The translations under genes and the position numbers were made by a program. 21,297 nt of DNA from Dehalococcoidales bacterium (GTDB taxonomy: Bacteria > Chloroflexota > Dehalococcoidia > Dehalococcoidales > UBA5760), in assembly GCA_016931015.1 (NCBI GenBank), contig JAFGFP010000026.1, positions 1 through 21,297 on the forward strand, given 5' to 3'. Of the stretch, positions 1-8,757 are shown one piece after another (position 1 is the first letter of the stretch; the number at the start of each line of letters is the position of its first letter). The notes under the pieces were generated by a model that saw only the letters and a program-made list of their open reading frames with translations, had not been told where the DNA came from and searched no databases.

Positions 1-389
1 ACCTGAAGCAGCTGCACCGAGTCCAGGTCATAGACCGGCTTTGCCTGAGGGTGGTCGCCCAGCGACGGCAGGTCGCCGGTGATGGCCAGGACGTTCTCCA
101 CCCCCAGCACCCAGGCGCTCAACAGGTCTGACTGCAGGGCGATGCGATTTCTATCGCGGCAGGTAACCTGAAACACCGGCTCCAGACCAGCCTGCGTCAG
201 GAGATGGCAGGTAGCCAGCGACCCCAGCCTCATTACCGAGCTCTGCTGGTCGGTGACATTGGCGGCATCTATCCGGCCGCGCAGGAGCTCAGCGACCTCC
301 CTAATCTCCGTGGTATCGGTGCCCTTCAGGGGGCCGACCTCAGCCGTGACCACGAACTTTCCGGCTTCTAATTGAGACCTCAAACTCAC
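1..389 (-). CDS. metF: Methylenetetrahydrofolate reductase, N-terminal part (partial)
   Basis: Only the first 129 codons are in the window; the frame stays open to base 1, so the C-terminal half lies beyond the edge. The start is a GTG at 389, a few bases behind a strong GGGGGAAGG ribosome-binding site. The translation begins VSLRSQLEAGKFVVTAEVGP and continues through VTDQQ, a QVTCRDRNR segment and VLAITGD. This is the order of the MTHFR TIM barrel: catalytic-Glu strand AEVGP, then the FAD-binding CRDRNR and ITGD segments. MetF reduces 5,10-methylene-THF to 5-methyl-THF, the methyl donor for AcsE. The gene follows metV by 57 nt on the same strand, which matches the two-subunit MetVF enzyme of acetogens. 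Base composition is high-GC, unlike metV. Family assignment is firm; the electron donor cannot be seen. Confidence 0.93.
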   Translation of the reverse strand, partial: MSLRSQLEAGKFVVTAEVGPLKGTDTTEIREVAELLRGRIDAANVTDQQSSVMRLGSLATCHLLTQAGLEPVFQVTCRDRNRIALQSDLLSAWVLGVENVLAITGDLPSLGDHPQAKPVYDLDSVQLLQ

Positions 390-446
390 TTTACCTTCCC
401 CCTTTAGTCAATTTGCCATCGTTATCACTGCTTAAATCGGAGCGGC

Positions 447-1172
447 CTACTTCGATGCGCCGACCTCTTCCTGTTGTAATTCATAAGGGGAATAAGTATT
501 ACCATCAAATCTGAAAACGGCAACACCGTCAGTAACTGTCAGCCTCCGCGACCTAGTTGCCTTTCGGTAGTCTTTGGGCTCCTTATATTGGTATAGAGCA
601 TCTAGCTTCCCTATTGCCCTCAATCTCTCATAGATAAGGTTCCAACCACAATCCCTCTCCGGGTCAACCTCACATTTACCATCCTTCGATCCGCCACAGG
701 CACCATTAAGGAGACCCTTGGCACACAGGGTTAAGGGACAAAGTCCGCCATAGGCATCAATAATACACTCGCCACATAGCTGACAGTATTCACGAACATC
801 ACCCGGCTTCAGTGTCTCACCGCCAAAAATAGTATTACAGCCGGGATGCGTAATCTTCCCGGTAGCATCGACCACGGTGTGTACTCCCTGACCACAGGCT
901 AGAACAAGCATTGACTCCGCTTCATCAATAGCAACCTGGTTATCTTTTACCAGACCACTGACTTCGGTTAGGGAGCAGGTGCCGTCAGGGACGAATGTCC
1001 CGCTGACGGTCTTCCCGGCTTTTTCCAAGCGCTCCTTCATCGCTGCTACCTCAGGTTCACCCCCCGATTGGCACTTTCGGGCACAATTACCACAACCTAC
1101 AATAAAAACCCTGTTTTCACCCTCTAACATCTCTAAGATTTCTCTGAAAGGTTTTTGTATTGTTGCATGCAT
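447..1172 (-). CDS. metV: MetV-type subunit of methylenetetrahydrofolate reductase (MTHFR C-terminal-domain family)
   Basis: A 241-aa cysteine-rich protein with 14 Cys. Groups lie at residues 27/30/34 (CGNCARKC), 93, 112, 130/133/136 (CQLCGEC) and 145/150/159/167/175. The stretch CPLTLCAKGLLNGACGG is typical of the stand-alone partner that acetogens pair with MetF. In such enzymes MetV is thought to bring iron-sulfur centres and link MetF to an electron donor; cluster content here is inferred from the cysteines. Start ATG at 1172 follows an AAAAAGGCGG ribosome-binding site. The coding sequence is AT-richer than its neighbours: three hand-counted 60-base lines (481, 601, 721) give about 40, 47 and 50 percent GC, against about 67 percent in a cooS line (7021) and 72 percent in metF (61). 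A promoter at 1195-1222 suggests metV-metF is transcribed apart from the acs genes. Confidence 0.9.
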   Translation of the reverse strand: MHATIQKPFREILEMLEGENRVFIVGCGNCARKCQSGGEPEVAAMKERLEKAGKTVSGTFVPDGTCSLTEVSGLVKDNQVAIDEAESMLVLACGQGVHTVVDATGKITHPGCNTIFGGETLKPGDVREYCQLCGECIIDAYGGLCPLTLCAKGLLNGACGGSKDGKCEVDPERDCGWNLIYERLRAIGKLDALYQYKEPKDYRKATRSRRLTVTDGVAVFRFDGNTYSPYELQQEEVGASK

Positions 1173-1194
1173 ACTACGGCCGCCTTTTTAATCG

Positions 1195-1222
1195 ATTTTA
1201 CCAGCACATTACGGGCTGTAAA
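1195..1222 (-). promoter_or_regulatory. Predicted sigma70-type promoter for metV-metF
   Basis: Read on the minus strand: -35 TTTACA (1217-1222), 16-nt spacer, -10 TAAAAT (1195-1200) preceded by TGG, which makes an extended -10. A start site near 1188 would give a leader of about 16 nt that just contains the metV ribosome-binding site. The spacing makes it credible, but no transcript data support it. Confidence 0.55.
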
Positions 1223-1236
1223 CAAAACTCCGCGAC

Positions 1237-1277
1237 TGGCTGAATTTACTGCTTAGTTAGAGCGAAAATTCCAGCCA
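1237..1277 (-). terminator. Possible terminator hairpin after acsE
   Basis: An 11-bp stem with one bulged base (1237-1247 pairs with 1266-1277) and an 18-nt loop, between the acsE stop and the metV promoter. On the minus strand the T-rich stretch (GTTTTGTTT) begins only several bases after the stem, so it is not a textbook intrinsic terminator. A second, weaker 7-bp hairpin (1282-1288 with 1297-1303, one T-G pair) lies just upstream of it in the transcript. Position supports an end-of-operon role; structure alone is weak. Confidence 0.35.
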
Positions 1278-1327
1278 ATAACTTACCGCTAAACTACGGT
1301 GAGATTCTTCAATCATTAAGTTCGTCT

Positions 1328-2200
1328 TCATATCTCAAGCCAGGAATGGGAATAGAGGGACTCACCGGTAAGTACCCTTACCGTCTTGGCATACTTAACC
1401 TCTTCCTCACCGAGCGAGGCGAGGTCGGGACTATCGCCGTCCATCACCCGGTGCACCAGCTCTACGATGTGAGGCATCTCGCCCCGGGCTATTTTAACGA
1501 GCTCGGTATCGAAGGCATCGACGATGGCCGAGTAGAGCCCGTAGCGCATGAGCATGATGAGATAGGTGCGGTTAAGATAGGGCCTCAGGTCCGCCGGGGT
1601 GCCGTTGGAGATATTGGAAAGCCCCACTGTAGACCTACAGCCCGGGGCTATCTCCTCGAGCATACCCATAAACTCAAGACAGGCCCTTACCTGATTTATC
1701 TCCACCGACACCGGGCTGGCGATGGGGTCAATCCAGATGTCTTCGTTGGGGATACCGGCCTCGTTGGCCTTATAGATGAGGTCAACGGCGATAAGCGCCC
1801 GCTCGTTGGCATCCCGGGGCATACCGTCCAGCCCCCAGAGCAGCCCGATCATGGCGGCGCCGTATTCCCGAACCATAGGCAGCTCTTCGTCCACCCGCGC
1901 CGGGGCAATCGAGTTAATCAGCGCCTTACTCTTAGCCGCCTTAAGGCCGGCCTCCATGGCCACCGGGTTAGTGGTGTCCAGCGAGAGCGGCTTATCGGTG
2001 ACCGCCTGCACGGTAGTGACCACCCAACCCATAAGCTCGTCGCCCGCCTTACGGGCAGGGCCGATGTTGAGGTCGAGGTAGTCCACCCCGGCACTGGCCT
2101 CGTCCCGGGCCAGCTCCTGGATTGGGGCGGGGTCTCTTCCCTTCATGGCCGGGCCAATCGTCCGGGACATAATGTTGATGTTCTCGCCGATAAGAAGCAT
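1328..2200 (-). CDS. acsE: 5-methyltetrahydrofolate:corrinoid iron-sulfur protein methyltransferase
   Basis: A 290-aa protein that moves the methyl group from methyl-THF to Co(I) of the corrinoid iron-sulfur protein. It has the pterin-binding TIM barrel of the MeTr family: LIGENIN at the N-terminus, D75 in DTTNP, N96 in INSIA, D158 in IDPI and N199 in SNISNG. These positions agree with the folate-binding Asp/Asn residues known from the Moorella enzyme. It is about 28 residues longer than the Moorella protein (262 aa), the extra length being at the C-terminus. Start ATG at 2200 sits behind AAGGAGG. It is the last gene of the acs run, 11 nt after acsC, and a possible terminator follows. Confidence 0.95.
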   Translation of the reverse strand: MLLIGENINIMSRTIGPAMKGRDPAPIQELARDEASAGVDYLDLNIGPARKAGDELMGWVVTTVQAVTDKPLSLDTTNPVAMEAGLKAAKSKALINSIAPARVDEELPMVREYGAAMIGLLWGLDGMPRDANERALIAVDLIYKANEAGIPNEDIWIDPIASPVSVEINQVRACLEFMGMLEEIAPGCRSTVGLSNISNGTPADLRPYLNRTYLIMLMRYGLYSAIVDAFDTELVKIARGEMPHIVELVHRVMDGDSPDLASLGEEEVKYAKTVRVLTGESLYSHSWLEI

Positions 2201-2211
2201 CGCTTACCTCC

Positions 2212-3555
2212 TTATGGTTGCCACGTCTTGAGATAGGCCGGAATGTGAGCCCCCTCCCGGGGCCCGACCAGAACCTCCCAGCCAGCCAGCTCTTCCTCCA
2301 GACCGCCGCTCTCCGGGGCCAGATAGCCGGGAATCACCAGCTTGTGGTGCTTAATCTTGTCTTCGATGCCGCACTTCTTAACGAAGGGGGCGATGGTATC
2401 GGCGACGAACTTACCGGCCGCCCAGGCCGTCATCACGGAAAGCCCCTCGGTATCCTTAACCAGCAGCCAGCTGGGCACCTTACTGTTCTCTATCTCACCG
2501 GAGACAATGAAGTAAGTCAGGGAAAAGTTCGAGGTAAGCAGCACCGGCGAGTCCTCGGCGGGGCCGCCAATCTCGTAGATGCCCTCGGTAGTCGCCAGGG
2601 GGCGCTGGGGGTCGGTATAGATGTTCATCCTGGCTACCAAGAGCGGGAACAGGCTCTCGCCCTGGAAATCGGAGAGCACGATAATGCCGCCGTACTTCGC
2701 CACGAAGGTAGCCGCGATAACCGCCTCCTTCATGGGGTCGTCCGCTATCTCCCCGGGGAAGCAGATGGTGGGGTAGCCTAAGGGACGGAACTTACCGTTC
2801 AGGGCGGCGCTCCTGATTATTATCTGGTCCTGAAAGGCCTGGCGCAGTCTCCTCGAACCGGAATCGATGACGATGTCTTTAACGCCGGCCTGGGCCAGCT
2901 TCTCCGTGAGGACGGCGACCTCCTCCAGACCATCGCCCCTTACCGCCACCGGGCACGAAGCAGACCTAGCCAGCTCGGCCACGGCCTCCAGGCTATCTTT
3001 AGTGGCTGCATACAGCAGCGGCTTCCGCTGGCTAGCGGCCGCCAGGCCCGCCTTTAAGATATCCGGGTTATCGCTCATCAGGATAAGCGCCGCCTGGCTG
3101 GCTTGGGTAACCTTGGTAACCAGGGCCGCAAAACGGGCCGCGTCGCCGGAGTCACACTTGAGGGCAATCAGGTCGGGGCGAAGCGTCAGGCCCACCCGCT
3201 CGTACTGGAGCTTAAAGCGCTCCAGCCGGGCGTTGATTTCGGCCTCGTCCATAGTGTCACCGATGGTAATGGCAAACCCCGGCGGGCTCTCAAACCTCTT
3301 CTCGTGGCGGAACATGACGGTCTCGCCACCCACCCTCAGGGCCTTGTCACCGGTGCCGATGGTCATCGTCCTAATCGGCGGCGCCGAGGCCTCGGTGAGC
3401 TGGGCCTTCGCCTCATCGGAGACATAGGGGCAGGCCGAGAGTTCCGCCTTACCTGCCGCCAGACTCATGGCAAAAGCAAGGCAGGTCGGCACCCCGCACT
3501 CGCCGCAGTTCGTCTTGGGTAAAAGCTTAAATATCTGTATGCCGGTAAGCGCCAT
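2212..3555 (-). CDS. acsC: Corrinoid iron-sulfur protein, large subunit (gamma)
   Basis: A 447-aa subunit that, with AcsD, carries the cobamide methyl carrier between AcsE and AcsB. Residues 17, 20, 25 and 42 form the CX2CX4CX16C motif (CGECGVPTC...CPY) of the small N-terminal domain holding the [4Fe-4S] cluster used for reductive activation. A TIM-barrel domain follows, and then a C-terminal corrinoid-binding domain (LSVMTAWAAGKFVAD, then LVIPGYLAPESGGLEEEL). Length is normal for the family. Start ATG at 3555 lies behind AAAGGAG. It sits 15 nt after acsB and 11 nt before acsE, so co-transcription and stoichiometric production with acsB are expected. Confidence 0.96.
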   Translation of the reverse strand: MALTGIQIFKLLPKTNCGECGVPTCLAFAMSLAAGKAELSACPYVSDEAKAQLTEASAPPIRTMTIGTGDKALRVGGETVMFRHEKRFESPPGFAITIGDTMDEAEINARLERFKLQYERVGLTLRPDLIALKCDSGDAARFAALVTKVTQASQAALILMSDNPDILKAGLAAASQRKPLLYAATKDSLEAVAELARSASCPVAVRGDGLEEVAVLTEKLAQAGVKDIVIDSGSRRLRQAFQDQIIIRSAALNGKFRPLGYPTICFPGEIADDPMKEAVIAATFVAKYGGIIVLSDFQGESLFPLLVARMNIYTDPQRPLATTEGIYEIGGPAEDSPVLLTSNFSLTYFIVSGEIENSKVPSWLLVKDTEGLSVMTAWAAGKFVADTIAPFVKKCGIEDKIKHHKLVIPGYLAPESGGLEEELAGWEVLVGPREGAHIPAYLKTWQP

Positions 3556-3570
3556 AGCTCATCTCCTTTG

Positions 3571-5778
3571 CTATTCCAGTATCGACTCCAAAGCCAGAGC
3601 CGGGTGTTCCTTCTCCTGGAGGAAGGAAATAATCGCCTCCTCAGATGTGCCCACCGTCTCATCAGCCACCCTGTCAAACAGGTCGGGAACGCCCATCTCC
3701 GCAGCTCTATCCTTAAACCGCTGGCTAATCTCTTCCTTGAGCGCCTTGGGCATCCAGACCATTCTCAGTAAGCCGCCGTCGCCGATGAGGAACTTCCGCT
3801 GGCAGATATTGTACTTACCGTGCCCCACGAAGCCCGGGGTGCTCAGGCCACCACCCACCGTCCCCGCCAGGGTGGTGAACTTCATGCCGCAGGGGGTGTC
3901 CCCGGTGTACTCGCGGTGCACGGTCATAATCCCGTTACACAGCGGCAGCACCGCGGCCACGCACTCGCAGCAGCCGCAGGTGGTCATCGGGTCGTGCATA
4001 ATACTGTAGAAGTTGTAGTGGTCTATCTTACCCCGCGACGCCTTAAAGATAAACTCGTTTACCCCCTTGAACTGCCCCAGCTTGGGGTCGAGAACCTCTC
4101 CCTTGGGCACCGGCTGGTTGGTGCCGGTGGGGTTAATCTCATAGGCGGCCTTGCAGTCCATCCAGTTGTAGGAGCCGCAGAGACCGGTCCTCTCCGGGCT
4201 AATCACGCAGACGTGGCTGGGGGCGAAGGACTGACACAGGGTGCAGGAGTAGAAGGTATCGGTCGCCTCATCGGTCATGCCCTCGATGCGGGCGTCCCGA
4301 TGGGCGTATACCTCCTTAGCCTTGGCAATCATCTCTTTAACCTTGTCCTCTTCGGTATAGAGCCTCACCTGAAGCTTATCGAATATCCGGCCGTAGTCCT
4401 TATGCAGGGCGGCATGGAGCAAGACCCCGATATGGTGCAGCCGGAAGCCTTTATCGAAGACCTCCTTGGAGACTCTAAGCCAGCCGATGTCCCGCTGCCC
4501 GTTATGGAAGCAGCCCTGGGTGTAGTTTATCAGGTGGTGAATCTGCCGCTCCAGAATAGGCTCGTAGTCCTCCTGTAGCTCCCGCCCGGCGACCTGAACC
4601 GTTATCGCCAGCGGCAGGCGGGACTCGGGGGGCAAATCGCTTATCTCCGGCCCGATTACCTCGACCTTGCCGTCCTCCACCTCGTCCATCCGCTTGGAGG
4701 TAACCCACTCCACCATCGGGGTAAAGCCACCGCCGCACTCCAGATACCACATGCCCTTGCGAATCCGCTCCCCCTCGAAGGCAGCCCCGAAGCCGGTGGG
4801 AATCGGTATCTCGGCGACGCTGGTCTTAAGCCCCCTTACCTCCACCGCCTTAGCCACGATATCGCTGTGGGGGATGTTGGAGACGACGTGCTCGTAGGTG
4901 CAGATGCCGGTGGGCAGAATCTCCGGTATCGGGGTATCGGCGATAACCGGGAAGCCGTAGTTAATGGCCCCGGCGGCATTGGCGTACCACTCGTCGGTAA
5001 CGAAGCCCAGGGGCAGGGCAAAGGCAAAAACGCGGTCTTTATTGTAGATTAAGACCCTGCGGAAATCGCCGGGCTCAACGCCGCCGAAGGAAAGGGCCGC
5101 CCGGGTGGCGAAGCCGGCGGCAAACACCGTGGCGCTAACATCGGGGCCGAAGGGGACTAACCGGGTCGGCCAGCCAATCTGCACGTCGGCCTCAACCAGC
5201 TGTTGGGCGAAGCTCGTCCCGTTATAGCCGGCGGACATAAAGACATACAGGTTCTTCTGCTGGAGCTCGCGGGCGATGTTGACGGCTATCTCCTTACTCG
5301 GGGCCGCCCCCAGCACCGCGGCAAAGCCCGGGGCGGTGCCGTCCACGAACTCAATGCCCCGCTTTCTTAAAATGACGTCATCGGCAGCGCCCAGCCAGAG
5401 GTTATCGTCGCTGGGCTCCTCCTGCTTGGTATAGAAGTCCGGCTCCTCGAGATACCTTACAGCCTCGATTATCTCTTCGGCAAAGAGGGTGGCCATGCCG
5501 GCGTCGAGGGCCGGTCCCAGATAGGGCAGGGGGCACTTCTCCCTTACCGGCGGGGGCAGGATGAGCCGACACCTCTTCAAGACCGGCTCCATATCCCCCA
5601 GCTTCTCCACCTTAATCCCCAGTATGCCGTAAATCACCGGCAGGTAATAGGCAGTGTTGGGAAAGCCCACCGGCTCGTTGGCGCCCCACTTGTCCATGGC
5701 CTGCTGCCACTTCTCCTCAGCCCGCCCCACAATCTTATGCGCCCCTCTAATCACCGCCGAAGCAATTATCTTAGACAT
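3571..5778 (-). CDS. acsB: Acetyl-CoA synthase (CODH/ACS alpha subunit)
   Basis: A 735-aa protein that condenses CO, the corrinoid-bound methyl group and CoA to acetyl-CoA at the nickel A-cluster. The cluster ligands are all visible: C512, C515, C524 and C534 for [4Fe-4S], with the same 3/12/22-residue spacing as Moorella C506/509/518/528, then C601-G-C603 for the two nickel ions (C515 bridging). The full length shows it keeps the N-terminal domain that docks onto CODH in bacteria and is missing from the shorter archaeal CdhC. Start ATG at 5778 follows a GAGGG ribosome-binding site. The gene lies 32 nt after cooS and 15 nt before acsC, as expected for subunits of one complex. Assignment is essentially certain. 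Confidence 0.98.
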   Translation of the reverse strand: MSKIIASAVIRGAHKIVGRAEEKWQQAMDKWGANEPVGFPNTAYYLPVIYGILGIKVEKLGDMEPVLKRCRLILPPPVREKCPLPYLGPALDAGMATLFAEEIIEAVRYLEEPDFYTKQEEPSDDNLWLGAADDVILRKRGIEFVDGTAPGFAAVLGAAPSKEIAVNIARELQQKNLYVFMSAGYNGTSFAQQLVEADVQIGWPTRLVPFGPDVSATVFAAGFATRAALSFGGVEPGDFRRVLIYNKDRVFAFALPLGFVTDEWYANAAGAINYGFPVIADTPIPEILPTGICTYEHVVSNIPHSDIVAKAVEVRGLKTSVAEIPIPTGFGAAFEGERIRKGMWYLECGGGFTPMVEWVTSKRMDEVEDGKVEVIGPEISDLPPESRLPLAITVQVAGRELQEDYEPILERQIHHLINYTQGCFHNGQRDIGWLRVSKEVFDKGFRLHHIGVLLHAALHKDYGRIFDKLQVRLYTEEDKVKEMIAKAKEVYAHRDARIEGMTDEATDTFYSCTLCQSFAPSHVCVISPERTGLCGSYNWMDCKAAYEINPTGTNQPVPKGEVLDPKLGQFKGVNEFIFKASRGKIDHYNFYSIMHDPMTTCGCCECVAAVLPLCNGIMTVHREYTGDTPCGMKFTTLAGTVGGGLSTPGFVGHGKYNICQRKFLIGDGGLLRMVWMPKALKEEISQRFKDRAAEMGVPDLFDRVADETVGTSEEAIISFLQEKEHPALALESILE

Positions 5779-5810
5779 CTTTCAGCCCTCCCGTCTTCAA
5801 CTTTCGGACC

Positions 5811-7763
5811 TTAAACCGACTCCAGCTCCCGTCTCATCTCCATGTCGTAGAGCACCCGCTCCCGCGCCTTATCAATACCCAGGGCCTTACGCTTCTTATC
5901 AATATGGCTAATCATAAGATGGGCCGCCTTAATCGGGTCGGGCTCGAAGGCCCATATCCCGCCGTAGGCCGCCTCGAAGTCAGTAAAGAGGTGCTTGGTG
6001 ACCTCGTCGCTGCCCAGGGTGGGCCAGGTAACCCCGAACACGGTGAACACCCCGGAAGCCACAAAGTATTGCCCGATGGAGATGGCCTTCTCGCTCATCC
6101 ACTCCGGGGCCGCCCCGGCCACCGGCAGGTCACTGATGTCGTCGCCTAAGCCGCCGTCCTTAACCATGGCCGTAGCCGCCATCAGGATGCGGCTGTTATC
6201 GACGCAGGAACCGAGGTGCAATACCGGCGGGATACCCACCGTCTCGCACACCGAGGCCAGCCCCTCGCCGGCGTACTTGGCCGCTGCCTCCGGGGTCATC
6301 AGGCCGAGCTTGGCCGCCGCCATGGCGCTACAGCCGGTCTGAATTACCAGCACGTCGTTCTTGATTAGCTCCTTAACCATGCTGGTGTGGTCGCTATCGT
6401 GGGTGGTGCGCGGGTTGTTGCAGCCGACCACCCCGGCTACCCCCCGGATGCGCCCGTTGATGATGTTATCGTTTAAGGGACGGTAGGAAGCCCGGAAGAG
6501 ACCGCCCAGCAGATAGTTAATGGTCTCGTGGCTGAAGCCGACCACCATGTCGGTCTGCTCCTTGGGAATATCGATGTTATTCCCCCGGTTGGGGAAGTTC
6601 TCTATCGCCGTCCTGACGATAGCCTTAGCCCCCTCCAGGGCGTTATGCTCGTCGAACTCAATGTGCAATGCTCCGGGTATCCTGGCCTTGGGCGAGGTGG
6701 TGATAATCTTAGTGTGGTAGCACTGGGCGATATCCGGCAGCGACTGCATGATACACTGAATGTCGACCACCATGGCGTCCACCGCCCCGGTAACCAGCGC
6801 CAGCTCCTGCTGTAAGAAGTTACCGGCCAGGGGCACGCCGTGGCGCATCAGGATTTCGTTAGCCGTGCAGCAGATGCCGCTCAGGTTTATCCCCTTGGCC
6901 CCCTTGGCTTTAGCCAGGCTAACCATCTCCGGGTCCTGAGCCACGGCGACGATAACCTCGGAGAGCAGCGGCTCGTGGCCGTGGATGACCAGGTTTACCT
7001 CGTCCTTCTTAAGCACGCCGAGGTTTACCCTGCCCAGCACCGGGGCCGGGGTGCCGAAGAGGATGTCCTGAAGCTCGGTGGCAATCATGCTGCCGCCCCA
7101 GCCGTCGCCGATGGCCGCCCTCACCCCCTGCTTGAGCAGGCTGTGATAGTCCTGGTCAACCCCGATGTGGGTGCGGTGCATTATCTCCACGATTTCCCGG
7201 TCGATGCCGCGCGGGGCGACCCCCTCCCGGCGCCACAGCTCCTGGCGCTTCAGGGGCGCCCGGCTCAGGAAGCGAATCTCGCCCTCCTGCTTACCGAACT
7301 CGGCCAGGGCTATCTCGCCGATGTCAACGGCTATCTCCTGGTTGCTGCGCTCGCCAATCTCCACGCCCCACTCCAAGGCCAGCTGCAGCAGCTTCTGCTC
7401 GTCCCTGATGGTATAGCCCGGCGCCTTACCCTTGGCCGCCGCCAGGAAGAGCTCGGCCACCCCCCGACCGTGATCGGAGTGTGCCGCCGCGCCACCGGCC
7501 ACCATGCGGATAAAGTTACGGGCGGCGATGGTCTCCGCGGTGGCCCCGCAGATACCGCGCGCCGCTTCCTCCTCCCCCTTAACGCCGAGCACCCGGCAGG
7601 GGCCCATGCCGCAATTCTTACAGCAGCTACCAGCCGCCCCGATGGCGCACTGGGACATCTCGCCGGCCCTGTCGAAAGCAGTGGTCACGCCGTCCCGCGC
7701 CGCCTTCTCCATCATGTCGAGGCTGGCTTTATCAACACTCTTTTTAATCTTACGCTCCGCCAT
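5811..7763 (-). CDS. cooS: Anaerobic carbon-monoxide dehydrogenase, catalytic subunit (CODH beta)
   Basis: A 650-aa Ni-Fe CODH that reduces CO2 to CO for AcsB, or oxidises CO. D-cluster cysteines are C39 and C47; B-cluster cysteines are C48, C51, C56 and C72. C-cluster ligands can be matched to the Carboxydothermus enzyme: H261 in HGHEP, C298 or C299 in GICCTANE, C337, C448 in GCNN, C478 in TGCSA and C520 in GSCVDNSR. The catalytic lysine (K559 in MSEKA) and the channel histidine H95 are also present, so the active site is intact. Start ATG at 7763 follows AAAGGAGG. Its place between acsD and acsB marks it as the CODH of the CODH/ACS complex (also called acsA) rather than a stand-alone CO oxidase. 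Confidence 0.97.
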   Translation of the reverse strand: MAERKIKKSVDKASLDMMEKAARDGVTTAFDRAGEMSQCAIGAAGSCCKNCGMGPCRVLGVKGEEEAARGICGATAETIAARNFIRMVAGGAAAHSDHGRGVAELFLAAAKGKAPGYTIRDEQKLLQLALEWGVEIGERSNQEIAVDIGEIALAEFGKQEGEIRFLSRAPLKRQELWRREGVAPRGIDREIVEIMHRTHIGVDQDYHSLLKQGVRAAIGDGWGGSMIATELQDILFGTPAPVLGRVNLGVLKKDEVNLVIHGHEPLLSEVIVAVAQDPEMVSLAKAKGAKGINLSGICCTANEILMRHGVPLAGNFLQQELALVTGAVDAMVVDIQCIMQSLPDIAQCYHTKIITTSPKARIPGALHIEFDEHNALEGAKAIVRTAIENFPNRGNNIDIPKEQTDMVVGFSHETINYLLGGLFRASYRPLNDNIINGRIRGVAGVVGCNNPRTTHDSDHTSMVKELIKNDVLVIQTGCSAMAAAKLGLMTPEAAAKYAGEGLASVCETVGIPPVLHLGSCVDNSRILMAATAMVKDGGLGDDISDLPVAGAAPEWMSEKAISIGQYFVASGVFTVFGVTWPTLGSDEVTKHLFTDFEAAYGGIWAFEPDPIKAAHLMISHIDKKRKALGIDKARERVLYDMEMRRELESV

Positions 7764-7794
7764 CTACCTTACCTCCTTTCGCATCCCGGTTATC

Positions 7795-8742
7795 TCACGA
7801 GGCGGTTAGTTCCGTTATCATCTCCCGAACCAACCTTATCGCCTCGGGGTGTCTCATAATCATGACGTCGCCGCCGGCCAGCAGCAGTATCATAGCCGAC
7901 ATCGCCTCCATCAGAATGCCCCTCTTTTTAGCATCACCCAGGGCGGGGGCTTCCTCGGTAGGGATATGAACCTCCTTGGTCTTCCAGACCTCCTTGGCGA
8001 CGTTACAGATAATGGGGAACTGGAGCTTGTCGTCCTGCTGGGCCAGCCCGGCCATGCGCATTCTTTCCATCACCGAGTAGCAGTACTCAATGCCGTAGCC
8101 GATACCGCTCACGGTGGGATCGATTATCAGTAGCTCATCGGAGACGCCGAGGTTACCGAGCAGGATATTGAGCTGCTTACCCAGGTTAATGTCTATCGGC
8201 GACGAAGCCACCAAGGTGTGCTGATAGGCAAGCGCCGAGGCGCCAATCTTTTTGTGGTCGCCCTCCTCGACCGGCCCGATTACCAGCCGCTTGTCCTGGC
8301 ATTTCTCGGCGACCAGCCGGAGCACCTCGCTGTCCTTATCGTGATTGGCCGTTCCCCAGACAATCAGGGGTACGTCGATGGCATCGGCCACCTGCTTAAC
8401 CACCTGAGCCGCTTCCTCGGCGCCCCGGTCGAGGCCGTTGGGGTCGGTGCTTATCAGCTGGAGACATATCATCTCCGCCCCGTAGTCGCTGATACACTTC
8501 TTGGCCCAGGCCACCGGGTCGTCGGTCACCCCGGCGAAGGGCTCCAGTGCCGCCGGCGCCCACTCCTCCGGGGGACAGTCGTAGACCTCCATGGCAATCC
8601 GGGGCAGGCGCGGCATCTCACCCTCATAGAGGTAGAAGGGGTAGCAGCTCTCGCCGCCGACGGTAATTGCCTTGTCTCCCTTACCCAGGGTTATCTCCCT
8701 GATGCGACCGCTGTATTTCGTCTTCGGAATCTCAAATGTCAT
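7795..8742 (-). CDS. acsD: Corrinoid iron-sulfur protein, small subunit (delta)
   Basis: A 315-aa partner of AcsC that together with it binds the cobamide. Recognisable segments are ITVGGE near the N-terminus, PNGLDRGAEEAA, VIVWG-like PLIVWGTANHDKD, the DPTVSGIGYGIEY loop and the C-terminal GDVMIMRHPEA. These follow the TIM-barrel order of the CdhD/AcsD family. No cysteine cluster is expected and none is seen. Start ATG at 8742 follows AAGGTGGT. It precedes cooS by 31 nt and follows the 72-aa gene by 15 nt. Note that acsD and acsC are split by cooS and acsB, so the two CFeSP subunits are not translated from adjacent cistrons. Confidence 0.96.
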   Translation of the reverse strand: MTFEIPKTKYSGRIREITLGKGDKAITVGGESCYPFYLYEGEMPRLPRIAMEVYDCPPEEWAPAALEPFAGVTDDPVAWAKKCISDYGAEMICLQLISTDPNGLDRGAEEAAQVVKQVADAIDVPLIVWGTANHDKDSEVLRLVAEKCQDKRLVIGPVEEGDHKKIGASALAYQHTLVASSPIDINLGKQLNILLGNLGVSDELLIIDPTVSGIGYGIEYCYSVMERMRMAGLAQQDDKLQFPIICNVAKEVWKTKEVHIPTEEAPALGDAKKRGILMEAMSAMILLLAGGDVMIMRHPEAIRLVREMITELTAS

Positions 8743-8757
8743 CTGACACCACCTTAT

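Noticed and set aside
1346..2236. Long plus-strand frame (296 codons) opposite acsE
   Set aside because: It lies antisense to a clear acsE, is His/Arg/Gly-rich and has no family features. High GC at third positions of the minus-strand genes makes such antisense frames common.
3820..4578. Plus-strand frame (252 codons) opposite acsB
   Set aside because: Antisense shadow of acsB; no recognisable motif and no independent ribosome-binding site or promoter noted.
6840..7859. Long plus-strand frame (339 codons) opposite cooS
   Set aside because: Antisense shadow of an intact cooS with every metal ligand; the translation looks like no protein family.
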